From Madurella fahalii (Eukaryota > Ascomycota > Sordariomycetes > Sordariales), in assembly GCA_029876055.1 (NCBI GenBank), contig CM056875.1, positions 1,364,001-1,428,000 on the forward strand: a stretch of 64,000 bases of DNA, given 5' to 3'. This document shows positions 21,557 to 34,216 of the stretch, piece by piece. The translations under genes and the position numbers were made by a program. A model generated the notes under the pieces. The model was not told where the DNA came from, did no database searches, and saw only the letters and a list, made by a program, of their open reading frames with translations. Each line of letters starts with the position of its first letter. The stretch's first letter is position 1.

Positions 21557-22691
21557 TGTATCCGGTGTTGCTTGCGAATCTGCCAGGAAAGGACTGTTTG
21601 TTGTGCATTGTGCTTCCCGCAATCCAAGAAAATTTCTGGATTCTGCCCCGTCGCGCCGTGGGCGGTGAGCCCAAAATCCATGGCCCCACCTCACTGCATC
21701 TTCCGTTCTGGGCATAAAACCGTCCACTAACACCGGCCTTCTACCGAGTCCTGATCTCCACACATTCGGCCAAGCAACCAGCTCACGCAATTTGGGATGC
21801 ATACAATCCGTGGCAAGTATCCGATAGAGAGGCAAACATGGTGAAATCTTAGGTGGTATCCCAGCCACTGGTGTTTCGGCGGGATGGGTCTACCTCTGTC
21901 TGACAAAGCTGAGATGGTGGGGCATTTCATAAAGGTCTACGGAGTGCCAGTGGCCTGGAGGGGCGACGCGATCAGGTTGTGCTTGTGGTGCTTGTGCATG
22001 CCACTAGGCATCCTGCGCCATCTCCACGTTGGGCAAGGCTGCACTGGAACCGAACCCTTGTGCCTCCCCCCCCCCGGCGAGTATGGCCCGTCTGGCGGTG
22101 GAGCGGCCTGAGCTGGACACGAAGGGTGGGAGGAGAGCCCGCATCACAAGAGCGCAGCTGAAAGCCAGTGATTGGGCCCCGAGTGGAATCGGGTAGTTTT
22201 CCCTTGCATTGCGCTGCAGCTGCAACTGCCTTATGCTGGCATTTTTTAGGTACCTAAACACAGATCTTCCAGGGCGTTCATTTCTCAGCTGTTTCATCTG
22301 AACTGTGCCCTCGAGAAGAAACTGTTTCCCTCACTCTTCCTTTTTCCTCCTACAACTTCATCTGACCAACGCTGCCGGATTCTCACACGACAGTAGGGGC
22401 CCTCGCACTATTGTTGTAACCAAGGTCTCAGATCCCGAAACAACGGGTCCGCCAGCCGAGGAGGGGGGCCCGAATGCTACTCTTGGCTCCCCCGGCTCAT
22501 GCATAACGTTCACACGCACCGCTGTCGACCGACGCATGTGCACAGCGGCATGTCATGACGCGCGTGTCTGCAACTCAGCCTCGCAGACCGCTCCGCAGAG
22601 CCAAAGCAAAATCCGCAGAGACACCTGAATGTCGGCCGCGCTGCGACCCGACGGCTAAAGATTACGAGCATCCAAGGACGATTCCCCCACC
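21557..22691. other. Divergent intergenic region NOP15 / unknown gene
   Basis: About 1.1 kb with promoters for both neighbours. No gene supported. Confidence 0.6.
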
Positions 22692-25171
22692 ATGTCTGAA
22701 TCCAAAAAGAAGAGCTTCTGGGGCCTGTTCCGCACAAGGAGTTTGGCGGCCAAGATCGGGAAATTAGTATGGTTGACGACCTGAGAGGTACCGAAGATGA
22801 CGTGAAACTGCTGACACCGTCCCAAGGAGAAAGACCACCTGAGAAGGGCGAGCGAGGGCGATGTGCTTGGCCATCGCCGGAGGTCCGATGTGCCCTCGGA
22901 GATTTCGAGCACCCGGCGCAGGCCGCGTCGGACAGACCCAAGCGCTACCAAGGGAAAGGGTCGCGAAGAGCCGCATGGGGCACCCTACGATCTGGGGCCG
23001 CTGACCGAGTGGCCCCCCTCTGGGATGTCAAGCAGCGAGGAACTAAACTTGGGCCCCGCAATGCAACTCATATCCAGAGGCGTACCCGCGTTCAAGGGTC
23101 ACAAGAGGTCGATACCGCACGCCTCCGATCACTACTATGCTTTGTTCGCAACCGTCGCCGGCAACCGCGGCGACGAGACTGATGCCGTGAACCAACACGA
23201 CTCCATGACACAGCTCATGACGCTGTGCCTCCACGAGTCAGGTCCTGCAACCTATCCCTGGGAGACTTTGGAACAGCCCAGCTACTCTTTCTGCTTTGGC
23301 AAGCGCCCGGGGACCATCACGCTGAACCACTGGGTGTCGCTTGCAAGCGTCGTACCGCAGTCCATCCCGCTTCGCGATTCAGGGGTGGCGCCTCGCGAGA
23401 TCGACCTGGAAAGCATCTTTGCCCGGTTAAAAGAGCTGGAAAGGGGGCTAGAGGACGATGACGAGGACCTTATGTATAGGAACCTATACCGACGGTTGCT
23501 CAAGGACCCAGACAAGTATCTGAGCCCGCACAAGACGCTAGATACGCAGATGACGGACCTGATCATGGTACTCTCACGGCCCGACTGGACCGACTTTACC
23601 CACCCGAAGAACCAGGTCGTCACCAGATTCATTTTTGACACGAGCCCCTCCAACAGCCAAACTTTCCACAAGTTCTTCCACCAGCTACTCCTCAGCCTCG
23701 AGTTGGAGCTCCGGATCAACTCGAGACACCACATGACAGAAGCAAGAGAGAAGCTGCTGACACAGATTCCGCCCACAATACAATGGAACCTGGCGCTGGC
23801 GCGCAGGTGGCGCGACAACATCCGAATCGAAGCATACGGCCCGACGCCGGACCAGCTGCAGCTGCGCTTCAAGCTGAAAAGGCGGCAGGTTAAGATGCTC
23901 AAACGCTTCGCGCAAATGATGAAGTGGCCGAACCTCGAAGAAACCCTCCGGAGCCTCAAGCGCCGCGACGCCAACTCGACGCTCGACCTCGTCAGCTCGC
24001 ACGCCATGGCCTTCTTCAGCGGACTCGTCCTACCGGGTCCGACTTTCCCCTTCTTCATCATGAACTCCCTCCTCGACATCGACCCGGACAAAGCCACCGA
24101 CGACCTTTCCCTCCTCACGCACATCCACCCAAACTGCGGCTTCCAGTACCGCAACAGCTACACCTACTGGACCGCCACCTCTATCGTCGGCAAAGTCCTA
24201 GCTCCCACCTGCCGGCAGTTAGCGGGGTGGGTTGGGCCCGCCAGGCCCACCATCGACCTAGGACGCTCTCAAATCGCCCGCATCCGCTCCCGCCGGCCCC
24301 CGAACCGGGTCACGCCCGAAGACATACGGTCCATGAGCGAGCGCTCCGACCCGCTCGGTCCGCCAACTCAGGTCTTCCCGGTGAAAGAATACTCGCTCGT
24401 GGCCCCTGACCGCGACGACGACGCCTACCTGGCCGACCTAGTCCGTATCGAACTGCTCAGCCTACGGCCCTGTCCCGACCGCCCGGGAACCGCCTCCACC
24501 AACACCACCTCCGACAATAATAACAACAACAACAATAACAATACTACCGCCCCTGCCAACCCCGCCACGCCCAAGTGGTACGACGCAAGCATCCAGTTCG
24601 CCATCGACGGCGTCTCCTGGCCGCTGCGACTGGCGTTCGACGTCAGCTTCGTGTGCGCCTGGCCGTGCTCCGACGGACCGCATCCGCTCTTCTTCGACTA
24701 TGTCTACACACCGGTCAAGGCGGACGAGCTGGTCAAAGTGCGCGACTGGAATGGGCTCTACGGCGGGCATCCGCATGGTAGGGATGCGCGGTCGCTTTCG
24801 CCGACGGCCGGGATGGCAGCAGCCGGAGGAGGAGGAGGGGCGGGGAGCGGCGGGGCGAGTACCGGGCGGACGGGCGTCTCGAGCCCCAGTACGCTTAGTG
24901 GTGGCGACGAGGAGCGGGTGCTAGTTGTTGAGGCGTTTGGGGTGCCGGATAACGAGGTGCTGGCCAGGGCGTGGTGTGCGCATTGGGGGTTGAGCGCGGT
25001 GGTGGCGGATATTGGGAAGACTTGGTGAGTTTTCTCTCCAATCTTGTCCCTTTTTTGGCGAGTTGCTAACCGGGGCATAGCATGGCGTGCGCGATTCGCG
25101 AGGCTTATGCGGCGACTTTAACGGTGGTGATATTGGTGGATGACGAGCAGGACTGTAACCGGGACGATTAA
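22692..25171 (+). CDS. Unrecognised fungal protein of 787 residues
   Basis: Three exons, 22692-22766, 22827-25024 and 25081-25171; both introns are under 61 nt and keep phase. I do not recognise a named domain. Landmarks: a basic N-terminus (MSESKKKSFWGLFRTRSLAA); an aromatic/Pro region (TYPWETLEQPSYSFCFGKRPG); an acidic helix (ELERGLEDDDEDLMYRNLYRRLLKDPDKYL); a long middle part with RRWRDNIRIEAYGP and a basic helix (LKRRQVKMLKRFAQMMKW); FQYRNSYTYWTATSIVGKVL; and a C-terminal end with GKTCMACAIREAYAA and acidic DDEQDCNRDD. An asparagine run from an AAT/AAC microsatellite lies at about 24519-24545 and a Gly-rich linker near residue 690. There is no signal peptide or clear membrane span, so a cytosolic or nuclear protein is more likely. 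The well-structured middle suggests a conserved fungal family of unknown role. Confidence 0.8.
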
Positions 25172-25901
25172 GGTGTTGGATTTTTCTGGGGTGTTTTACC
25201 GTGGGGAGGGTTGGGCGGTGCATAGATCGGTTGTGGAACTGATTGGAATCATGCGTTGCTTTGGGTTTGGTTTCTTGCTGGTGATGATAATGATCGTGCA
25301 TGAGTGCTCATGGGTTTAGTATGACGGATGATATCCACCGCGAACGCGGAAAGGGGTTCAAGGAACGGGGACAGGAACGGGCTGGCCCGTAACTGGCCCT
25401 TGCCAGGGTGAATGGCAAAGTGCTGTTAGCCGGTTGTGTCTTTACGGCCTCATCCATAATACCCCCGAATTGATTTCACTGCTTCCACATGGGCAATCAC
25501 TTTGTGGTCATTTAAGACGTTGTCATGCCAAGTTTGATATAGTGAATTGACTGGTTCATTGAGCGTCAAAATTAGACATTATCCAGTCAGTCGTCCCCCC
25601 TACATCCTCTGCCACCATCAAATCTATCCTCCTAAACGAGCGAGTACGGGTATCTTGGTATCTCTGAAACAACCCTCGAGAGAGCATAAAACAAAGCATA
25701 AAACGAGCGCCGCCCTATCTCCTCCCACCTTTCCCTCGTTCATTTTTTTTTTTTCGGTTTTGTCCTGAATTTTTGGGTATCACTTAACTAGAAAGGAGAG
25801 GAAGAGCAGTGACCCGAACTTCATCATACATTTCGACATCCCCTTTCCCCGCCCCACACACGCTCATCCCCTGAGAAAAGGGGGTTGCCTTAAGAGCATC
25901 C
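25172..25901. other. Convergent 3' spacer
   Basis: About 730 bp between the stop codons of the unknown gene and the opsin-related gene. It contains a T run at about 25745-25755. No gene seen. Confidence 0.6.
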
Positions 25902-26819
25902 TCAGACGGCGCCCGCCGCCGGGGGAGCAGTGGTGCCAGGAGCGTCCTTTTCAGGGAAGGTTCCCGCGCGAGCCGGCACGCGGCCGTACTGGGTGAAGGC
26001 GATGTTGAGCGAGTTGTAATCCCAGCGGCGGGATAGGAAGACGATGACGAAGGCCGTGCCCGTCACCAGCAGGAGATCCAGAATGCCGAACCAGATGAAG
26101 GAGGCGGTGACGCCAATGTAGTTGCCGCCGTCGCTCAGGCCCCAGGCGATGGGGTACAGCAGCCAAAGGAGGTTCGTCCAGCCGGCGAGGAAGGTGTAGT
26201 CGCGCCTGATGCCGACGCGGCGGGCGCTGCTGAGCCCGTGCTGCATGGTCGAGAGGGCCAGGAAGATGTGCGCCAGCGCGCCAAAGGCGAAGAATCCCCA
26301 CTTGTAGTTGCTCGGCGTGTAGGCGGCCACGAGGTACGAGATAACCCAGACCCAGGAAAGGGCGACGTTGAAGAAGATGGTTGCCCACGCGATGCCCGAG
26401 ATGACGCCGAGCGCGATGGTGACGGCTGGGAAGGCGACCACCCAGAAGACATACTTGGCCCAGAAGATTTGGCGCGTGTTGCCGCTACGGGTGACTTGGT
26501 TGGCCTGGAGGATGACGTCCCAGGCGAGGTCCGAGGCCATGGCAAAGTAGGCGATCAGGCCAACGAAGGCAGCCACGATAAAGAGGTAGTGGAAGAAGCG
26601 CTCGCCGGCGCGGGCGCGGTACTTTAGGCCATAGAGGGCGAGCTGGGATCATGAGTTAATGGTGATGCTGCTATGAGAGCGAGTCGGATTGGGCCTTACA
26701 AGAGTGACGCCAAAGACAGACGTGACTGTGAACAGCCAATTGGAACCATTGGTGGTCAGATACTGGTTACCCAGAGGCGGGTGCACGTTCAGGGCGTCGT
26801 TGCGAGGGAGAATCGTCAT
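25902..26819 (-). CDS. Opsin-related protein (YRO2/MRH1/HSP30-type), no retinal lysine
   Basis: Seven-helix membrane protein of the microbial rhodopsin fold; relatives in yeast (Yro2, Mrh1, Hsp30) sit in the plasma membrane and respond to stress. Two exons, 26819-26700 and 26642-25902, 286 residues, with the ATG in exon 1 (MTILPRNDALNVHPPLGNQY). Aligning helix C by its W and P with bacteriorhodopsin puts F106 at the Asp85 position and A117 at the Asp96 position; helix G keeps the Asp212 equivalent (D229, in GILDLLL) but has V233 at the retinal-binding Lys216 position. It therefore cannot form the usual retinal Schiff base and belongs to the opsin-related, non-photoactive group. The C-terminus is Ala/Pro-rich. 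Alignment is by eye. Confidence 0.9.
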
Positions 26820-28951
26820 GGTGGCTGTCTTTCCGCCGACAACGAGGATGGGAAAAAAGGGAGGTTCTTTCGTTAAATAGGAGGGTTGGAGACACTTGAG
26901 CTCGAAGCAGAAGCTGGGGTGATGAGAAAGTGAACAGGTGTGGCAGATCGGAAACTTGCCAGTGAGGCTGCGTCAACCTCTTATAGTCGAACCACAGCCG
27001 CCAATCACTCGATGATGTCTGTAATTCTCCCTGGATGCAACACCGTCACGCAAGGGAGGGACCACGGCTGGGGAGGGGGGGGGCCCAAGCTCGCTCTCGA
27101 TCTCCCCGAGCCTGACCAAGCAGTCAAGCACGCAAGTACGCGAGTACTGTACGCAGAGACGAGGGTAAGCGAACATGAGCGAACCTGAACGCATGTCAAC
27201 GCCCGTCAACCTGATTTGCCATGGGCCGAGCAACAAGTCCCGCCCCGGCAACATGCCGACAGCCTCCGAATCACCTCCCTTTGGGCTTCCCGAACCTTCC
27301 TCCCGAACTCTAATTAGTCACTGAATACGCCCCCGTCCCATCTTCTGTTATAAGCATGCCGGCAACGCCGGCACCGTCGAGTCGCGTGCCCAACGCCCAT
27401 CTTACAAGCAAACATTACCGAACACGGTGGTAGTGCAAGCAAGCATTGCGCCAGAAACCGAAACGCCAACGAGGCAACCATGAACAGAATGAGCCCATCG
27501 TCAGCGATTTTGCCTTACTCACACCCCCCTTCCCCCATCTTTCTCTCCGCAACTTGCAGATGCATGACATGGGCCTACATATCGCAATGCCCGTTTTCTT
27601 CGTGATTCTCCCGTCCTCGCCCCGAAGACTATTGGCCCCGTCCAGCCTCGCGCCGACCAACCACGGGGCTGTCCAACCCCAGCCGTACAACGGTGCAGCT
27701 TTGCTTGGCATACGTCTATGTGGACATGCAATCATCACCCAAATTCGATGCGAGATTGGGCAGAGTCAGACTTTCATCAACCAAGTCTGCCTGTCTGCCT
27801 GTCTGCCTGCCGGAAGGTCCGGAGAGGCGAAAGGAAAAAAGAAACAAACATCAACCACAGTTTACAGTATGCAGGATGCCGGTTTGGGCCGGGGCGGGGG
27901 GGAGGTGCGGGAAAAGCACATGATGATGAAGGTGATGATTAATTACTCTCTACGGGATGGGACGGGAGTGGGAAGCGGTTACCTGCTTCGGGGATGTCCA
28001 CTCTCCCCGCGACAATCTTCCCCGTTGTGTCTCTTTCTCTTCGCTCATACCAAGAATATCGCCTCTCGATTTATTCATCCATGCCCGAGCGCGACAGCCC
28101 GAGGCCGATCGCCAGCCGGTAGTATTGCAATATGCGAAATGTACCGTGGGCATGTAATATGCGCTGCCGGCAGTCGCCGCTTCGCTTCCGCTACGTAGTA
28201 GCGAGGCCGTGAGTGCCGATCCGCCCCAGAAGCGTGAGGTCAAAATCACTGACGCATCACGCATTTGCGATGTCACACCACCTCATCGAAACTTCTAGTT
28301 AGGTAATTGACCTTGGCCAGGGGGGAGCTCCAAGCTCGGCCATTGGCCACGACGAGACAGCTTGCAGCTCTTGGCTCCCGCTGCCGGCCCCCTGTCTATT
28401 GCTTACCCAAGACCCTACACTCAGAACATCACAGCATCAACCAGACTTCCGAGTCGTCGTCCGTGCTCCAAGCTGAAAGCAGCTCTGCTCCAGAGCTCAC
28501 GAGATACACGCCACTAGAAAATGGGCCGGTCCAAGACCTGCATATCTGAGATAAGGAACTGTTCTGCTAATGACCTCGTGACTTCCCACCCCGCACCGCG
28601 CTAGCCGTGTATACCCGGGCGCTTATCACTTCTCTAGCCTCTTCCATTGCCTGCCGCCCCGGCCCTCACGCCGTCGCCCGTCAAGTTAGATGGGATGGGC
28701 GGACGGCCCCGTTTAGGATGCCGCCCCCCCACCCCACCCCTTCCCCCTTCACACCGTAGAACGAAACACCTCCAATACCTGATATCTCCTCCCTAGTAGT
28801 GCATGCATGTACCTTCCAAGACGCCCCAACCGAAAAGAGAAACAGAGAAAACGAGTTGTACATAAGACTCCTGTACCTACTACACAATCAGCCTGTCCCG
28901 ACAAAGACATTCGTCCCAATCCCGCCAGCCTAACCGTGATATCGATCCTGT
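26820..28951. other. 2.1-kb region upstream of the opsin-related gene
   Basis: Holds the promoter of the opsin-related gene and the 3' region of the armadillo gene. A 250-codon plus-strand frame at 27446-28198 is not supported (non-ATG start, overlaps equal frames, no motif). Short tctgcc-type repeats lie near 27785-27806. Confidence 0.55.
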
Positions 28952-31900
28952 TCACGCAGTAGGCGTCTTCATCTGCGACACGGCCGCCTTCGCCCGCTCC
29001 CTCACGTCTAAATCACAATCCCCTTGGCCCAGCCCCTCCAGCTTGGCCAGGAACCCCAACCTCTCCAGCTCCGACGCCCGCTGCGAGCACGGCTGCCGGT
29101 CGCTGTCGCTGTCCAGACAGCTCAGGTTCATGTTCAGCTGGCACAGCGCCCGCCGCACGCCAACGTCCTTGGAGTTGAAGTGGCCCCCCAGCAGCTTGAG
29201 CAGCTCCGTCTGCGCGATGACGAGCTGCCGGTGGCGCGGAATGCTCGCGGCGATGTGCACGAGGATGTACGTCAGGTTCTCGATGATGCGCGCCTGCGGG
29301 TAGAGCACGACCGTGTCGCGGCCCTTGGAGTGGCGCCGGCCATATGCCCCCACCACGCGCACCTTGAGCTTGTCGGCCAGGATGCCAAAGAGGCGGTCCT
29401 GCCCTAGCTCGCTGAAGAGGTAGTCCACCATCTCCGTCTGGTTGGCGGGGGTCGAGAGAAGGATGAGGTTGCGGATGAAGCCGAGGCCCTGTTCTTGGAT
29501 GGCGAGGCTGTCGTTGCGCGCCTTGCGAGCTGGGTTCAGCTCGGCGTCGCGGAGCGCGGCGAGCTTGAACCCTGCCTGCTGCATCTGAGACGACGGCGCC
29601 CGCAGGGGCATGGAGCTGGCCGTGCTGAAGCGGCGCATGGCCGGCCAGACCCATGATCTGTTGTTGCTGTCGTCTTCATAGTCGTCGTCGTCGTCGTCGT
29701 CGTCGGCGTCCATGTCCTCGTCCTCGTCCTCGTCCGCGTCTGTAGGCCGTCGCTCTGGCCGCAGCCGCGCATGCAACGACTCGTCTTCAGAGGTGTCGTC
29801 GCTTATTAACTGGACGAGCCAGCCCGGCTCGAGCTCCTCGAGACATTGTTTCCTCAAGCTGTTATCGACGTCTAGCACCAGGTGTTTGAGTGCCCAGAGA
29901 GAGTTGAGCCTCAACCCAGGGTTTAGTGAGTGTGCATGCTCGCACAGAGTCTTGACAATACCCGCTTGCAGTAGAGGCTGTAACGAATTAGCACATCTCT
30001 AAGAGATGTTACAAAGTATGGTGGAAACCGCTCACCTCGAGCATGGGACTGCAGTTGGTCACTAGGTTGATGACGACGCTAGAGGCAGCGATTTGGACTT
30101 CGGCATCCGGATGCCTCAGTAGCTTGCTAATGGGCATTGCAACGTTATGGTCGTAGAGCGTCGTCCGCACAATGCCAACTGATCGCCCGAGCGCCCTGGC
30201 AGCATGGCACGCCGCGATGATGACAGTATTAGGATTGTGCCCGTACGGTGAGGTTGAGCCGGAGGCATCCCCATCTTCAGTCCCCTTCTCAGGGGCTGGC
30301 TTCTCCTTAGCGTTTTTGGGTTTCTCCGGCGACGGAGACAGCGATTCCACAATATATGGTACTACGTCTTGTTCGGCAAGCGCTTTCCGGTATTCGTCCT
30401 TGAGAGTGGACATTGCTGCGACGAGCTTCAAGGCACTCTCTCTCATCTTGATCTTGTGAGCATACGCTGGAACCTGTCCAGGTGGTCCAATCCGATACAT
30501 GGGTGGGCCTTCATTGGAGTCGACCGCGCTATACGGGTTGGGAGACCATGGCCTCGGGGGCGTCTGCACTAGCTGGGGATCATAGGCGTCCTTTAGAAGC
30601 TTTGAGACGGTCTTGATTGCCCCGCACTCATGTGCTGCCTGCTGTAGAGGCTCACTGTCCGTAACCAAGCGAGCCAAGACCTCTGGTGTCTGCTCCTGGA
30701 TAGCCCAATCCAGTGCCACGTCGGCTCCGATAAAAGCCGCTTGTTGCATGGAGCTAGGAACCTCCTTGTCGTGCTCCTTCATTAGCTGGCAGAGAAGCGG
30801 GATAACGAGGACAGCCAGTGCCTGTTCCCGCTCGGGGCTCGTAAATCTGGCCTTGAACAGCGACGCCAGGACGGAAGCGGCCATGACCCTTTCTAAGCCG
30901 TGAGTCGACCGGACGAGATGAATAAGCCAGGGGATGAGAGGGCTCTCCGGATCGTCACCATCTATATCCTCGGCTGAAGCATCGAACCGGCCCGAGTCCC
31001 AACCGGTGAATTTGAACGTCGAGGGTCGCCCACTCGCAGCAAGGTTTTCGCGGGACAAGGAGAAACCCAGGGGGGAAACTGGGCCGAGTGGCTCGACAGG
31101 GCCCTAGGTTGCGAATTAGGGACAACCGGCAGCAGATAATCTATCGCCCCGGGATTCTTGGCCCGGATGGTGCCGAGGCCGCTCATCTCAAGCGCATTCC
31201 ACGCCGCCCTCGACTCCGTAGCGGGCGGCGTAAACTCAGCGGTGGGGAAGACGGCCATCAGAGCCGGAGAACACAGCAACAGGCAGCAGCGGAAACGTGA
31301 GTCTGCGATGATGGCAGATATGGCTTCGAGAACTAGAGCCAGATCGGCGCCACGCGGTGCTGGAGGTGGTATCAAATCAGCCAAGCCGTCGCTTTGGCCG
31401 AGTAACTCTGCGCCCGGAACGACTTCGCCTCTGGCTACCACGAAGCTAGCCAGCATGGTAGCAAGCGCATCCAGAATACCGCCGTCCGCCAAGGCATTTT
31501 GGTGATGTTGACCTTTGCACAACCGGCTGATCAGGGTCGCAACCAGGCGCTTCTGTTCCTGTACTACGGCACTGGCCGATTCCTGAGCGAGAATGGCACA
31601 AAACGCATCGAGATTGCGAGACGATAATACGGCTTCTGATAGGCTACTCGCGTCATCGGCCCCTGGTGGTGCGAGACGGGTGGAATCTGTTATGTTCCTC
31701 AAGGCGCGCAAAGCCGTCAGTACGACTTGGGGAGGGTTATCGAGCGGGGATATGTTGGACAGGATCACCGGGACCACGCCGACGGCATTGAGAGGCCCGA
31801 GGAAAGACGGGCCGCCTGGTTGTGTTAGCACGACGCCCGCACTCGACATTCGGGGTACCCGTGGTGGGATTCACCATATGCAAAACTGGCGAGGAGCTGC

Positions 31901-32190
31901 AACGACAGTAGCCGCACTACCTCGTCTTCGGCGAGGGCTCCTGAGTGCCCTCCCTGACCGCGCGACTCGATCCCATTGAGCGACGCTGCGGGCCGGTTGT
32001 TGGCTTGTAGAGTCTCGACAAGTGATTCCAACGTGCCGCACTCAACCCATCTTTCCTTCCGCTGGACGTGGCCAATCACCTCATCCTTCAGTGCACGGAG
32101 CGCAGCAGCCTGCTCCGAGTACGTTCTGGCGGTTCTGATCTGCGAGAGGATCGGGGGACTCGGGACTCGGGCCATGGCGATACCGGACAT
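28952..32190 (-). CDS. GID5: GID5/VID28/ARMC8-type armadillo-repeat protein with a frame break
   Basis: Core scaffold of the GID/CTLH ubiquitin ligase, which in yeast degrades gluconeogenic enzymes. Exons: 32190-31875, 31815-30036 and 29977-28952. Helical armadillo-like repeats fill the protein; landmarks are VLTALRALRNITDSTRL, VMAASVLASLFKA, AEVQIAASSVVINLV, GLRLNSLWALKHLVL and VRRALCQLNMNLSCL. An Asp-rich segment (DADDDDDDDDYEDD), from a GTC microsatellite, lies in the third exon. In exon 2 the frame changes at about 31070-31079 between QFPPW and SRENLAAS without a consensus intron. One extra C in the C6 run on the coding strand would restore a frame of 1040 residues; a 47-nt GT-AG intron with weak sites (31079-31033) would give 1024. 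ARMC8-like order supports one gene. Two ATGs (32190, 32175) are possible starts. Confidence 0.82.
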
Positions 32191-34216
32191 TCAATGGTTG
32201 CGATGCGCCGCGCAGGGCCGAGCCGCTCGTCGTAGAGGGAATTGCCAATATCGAACCGGCGTGTGCGCAGGGCCGACCGAGACACTGGGGATTCAGGTCT
32301 GCGCAACGCGCGTCGGAAGCGGAGAGAAACTGGGGAATGGACAATGGAAGAATCCGAGTGGAGTCGGCCTTGGCAGTGGCGGTTTGGCGGTTTTGGCGTT
32401 TTGGCGTCCTTTCGGAGTGTTCCTCTTTAGCGCTGGCGGGCTACTTTGTCTGAGCTAGTCGGTATCCATCTCTGTACTATCTGTTTGATGGTTTCCGTGC
32501 CGGCTAGTCGGATTGAAGAGAAGCATCGGAAAGGTGTGAATCCGATATTCCCTCCCCATGTCTGGCCAAGTTAGCAATGTGAGTCGGTAGATGCCGACCA
32601 CTGACTGCAAAAACGGGGCGAGAGGTTCCAGTACCCATCCCGGACCCGGGACGCCTGCGGGGATCGACCTGGTCTGGCCACTACACTGTATACTTATCTT
32701 ATCGGGCATCAACTGAAGCATATGGGTGCAATCCAGATAAATCAACTGTATCTCCAGATAGTATAACCGTACCTAACCAGAAGTTAATTTGTCCCAACTT
32801 TTACAAGTTGTCTGGCTGAAATACAAATTGGTATTCACCTTTTACCTTCTTTCTTTTCTCTTCATCTTTCATCCTGCATCTTATTTATTTATTTATTTTT
32901 CATTATTTCTATCGGATGTGGTTAGATTTGGTCATACTATCTGGAGTCACAGTGGATTTATCCGCCTTATTCTGTGGATGGCCCATCAGTGACCTTCGGT
33001 ACACTCCGAGGTTGATCGAGGTGATTGTTTGCCCGCATGACGTTTGTTCCCAGACATACATAGTCCGAGACAGACGGCCCGATGGTGTTGAGAGGCAACA
33101 TGGACATACACGTGGGCTGCGGTAAGCAGAGGACTCCTCCGGACAAGTTTTGGGGTAGAAGAATGGCCGGTGGTGTTGATCTGGTCTTGCCCAAGCTGAA
33201 TTCACATCCCTGGTACCTAGGCTACCGAGCATGTATGTACAACCAGCCCTTCGTGTGCAGAGTCCAGAGTGTCGTCAGGTACCCAACGCGATCAAAGCAG
33301 CACAACACTTCGCAGGCTGCGCAACCAAATATAACAGCTCAATCTATGCATGAGTTCTCGATGTCAATCCGGGGCCGCCACACGCTTTTTGCACTCCTTG
33401 GGCTACTAATGATGAACAGTGACAGAGGGCCACATACCACATTTGGTATTGCAGGTGGTACCTTGCTGTCACCGCTCTGGCGGCAATGCTCCGCTGTCTC
33501 GTCTCGCCAAGTCCCCGCCAAGCGATCACCGCGCCGCCCCTCGGTCTCCCTGGCATGGGCAACGTGATCCGTGTGGTCGGTTTCGTTGGCTCGATCCACC
33601 CCAAGAAACAGATGCTCGGTGAAGGAAGAAAGTTGGGCAGAAGTCTGGGCACGTTCCGCGCTGCCTTCCTGTTGGCCCAAACTTGCTTTGCGTTGCACCA
33701 CCGAACACGATGACAAGGGGCATGATAAATATGGTTGTGTTCCCGCCTAGTCTTAGATAATCGTCCGTCTTCCCATCAAATCAATCTCAGTGCCGGGACC
33801 GCCAAAAAGAAGAGCTTTGCCCCAGGAGCCCGTCAGCCAGAAGAGGAGAGATAACCACGACTGGGATATCTATTTAAACCTTGCATCGCCGCTTAGCAAG
33901 CTAGGCGTGCGACTCGCAAAACTCGCAGATCCGCCCGAGATCGGCTGCTTATCCCGCCCAAACTATAACTGAGGGCCCCGGAATACTGGGGTTCTCTAGG
34001 TGTGTGAGTGTGTGTGTGTGGTTTTACCGACACTGCGCTACAGCGCAACAGTGGCAGCGGGAGGGCTCTCTGTGGGGAAAAAAAAGAAGCGCTGTGATGC
34101 GGTGGTTGACTGATCTTGCCTGCCCCACCATACCATTCATTGATCGGGCCTGCAGCGCCAACTTCTCAACCTCTCTCGCGCTGCACCTGCGCTTCGCAGG
34201 AGGAAATGAGGCTGGG
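32191..34216. other. Divergent intergenic region GID5 / PREG
   Basis: 2.0 kb with no supported gene. An AT-rich, T-rich stretch lies at 32790-32920 and a GT dinucleotide run at about 34003-34020. Promoters of both neighbours are expected here. Confidence 0.55.

Noticed and set aside
27446..28198. 250-codon plus-strand frame
   Set aside because: Non-ATG start, several overlapping frames of similar size in both strands, no motif, and it lies in the promoter region of the opsin-related gene.
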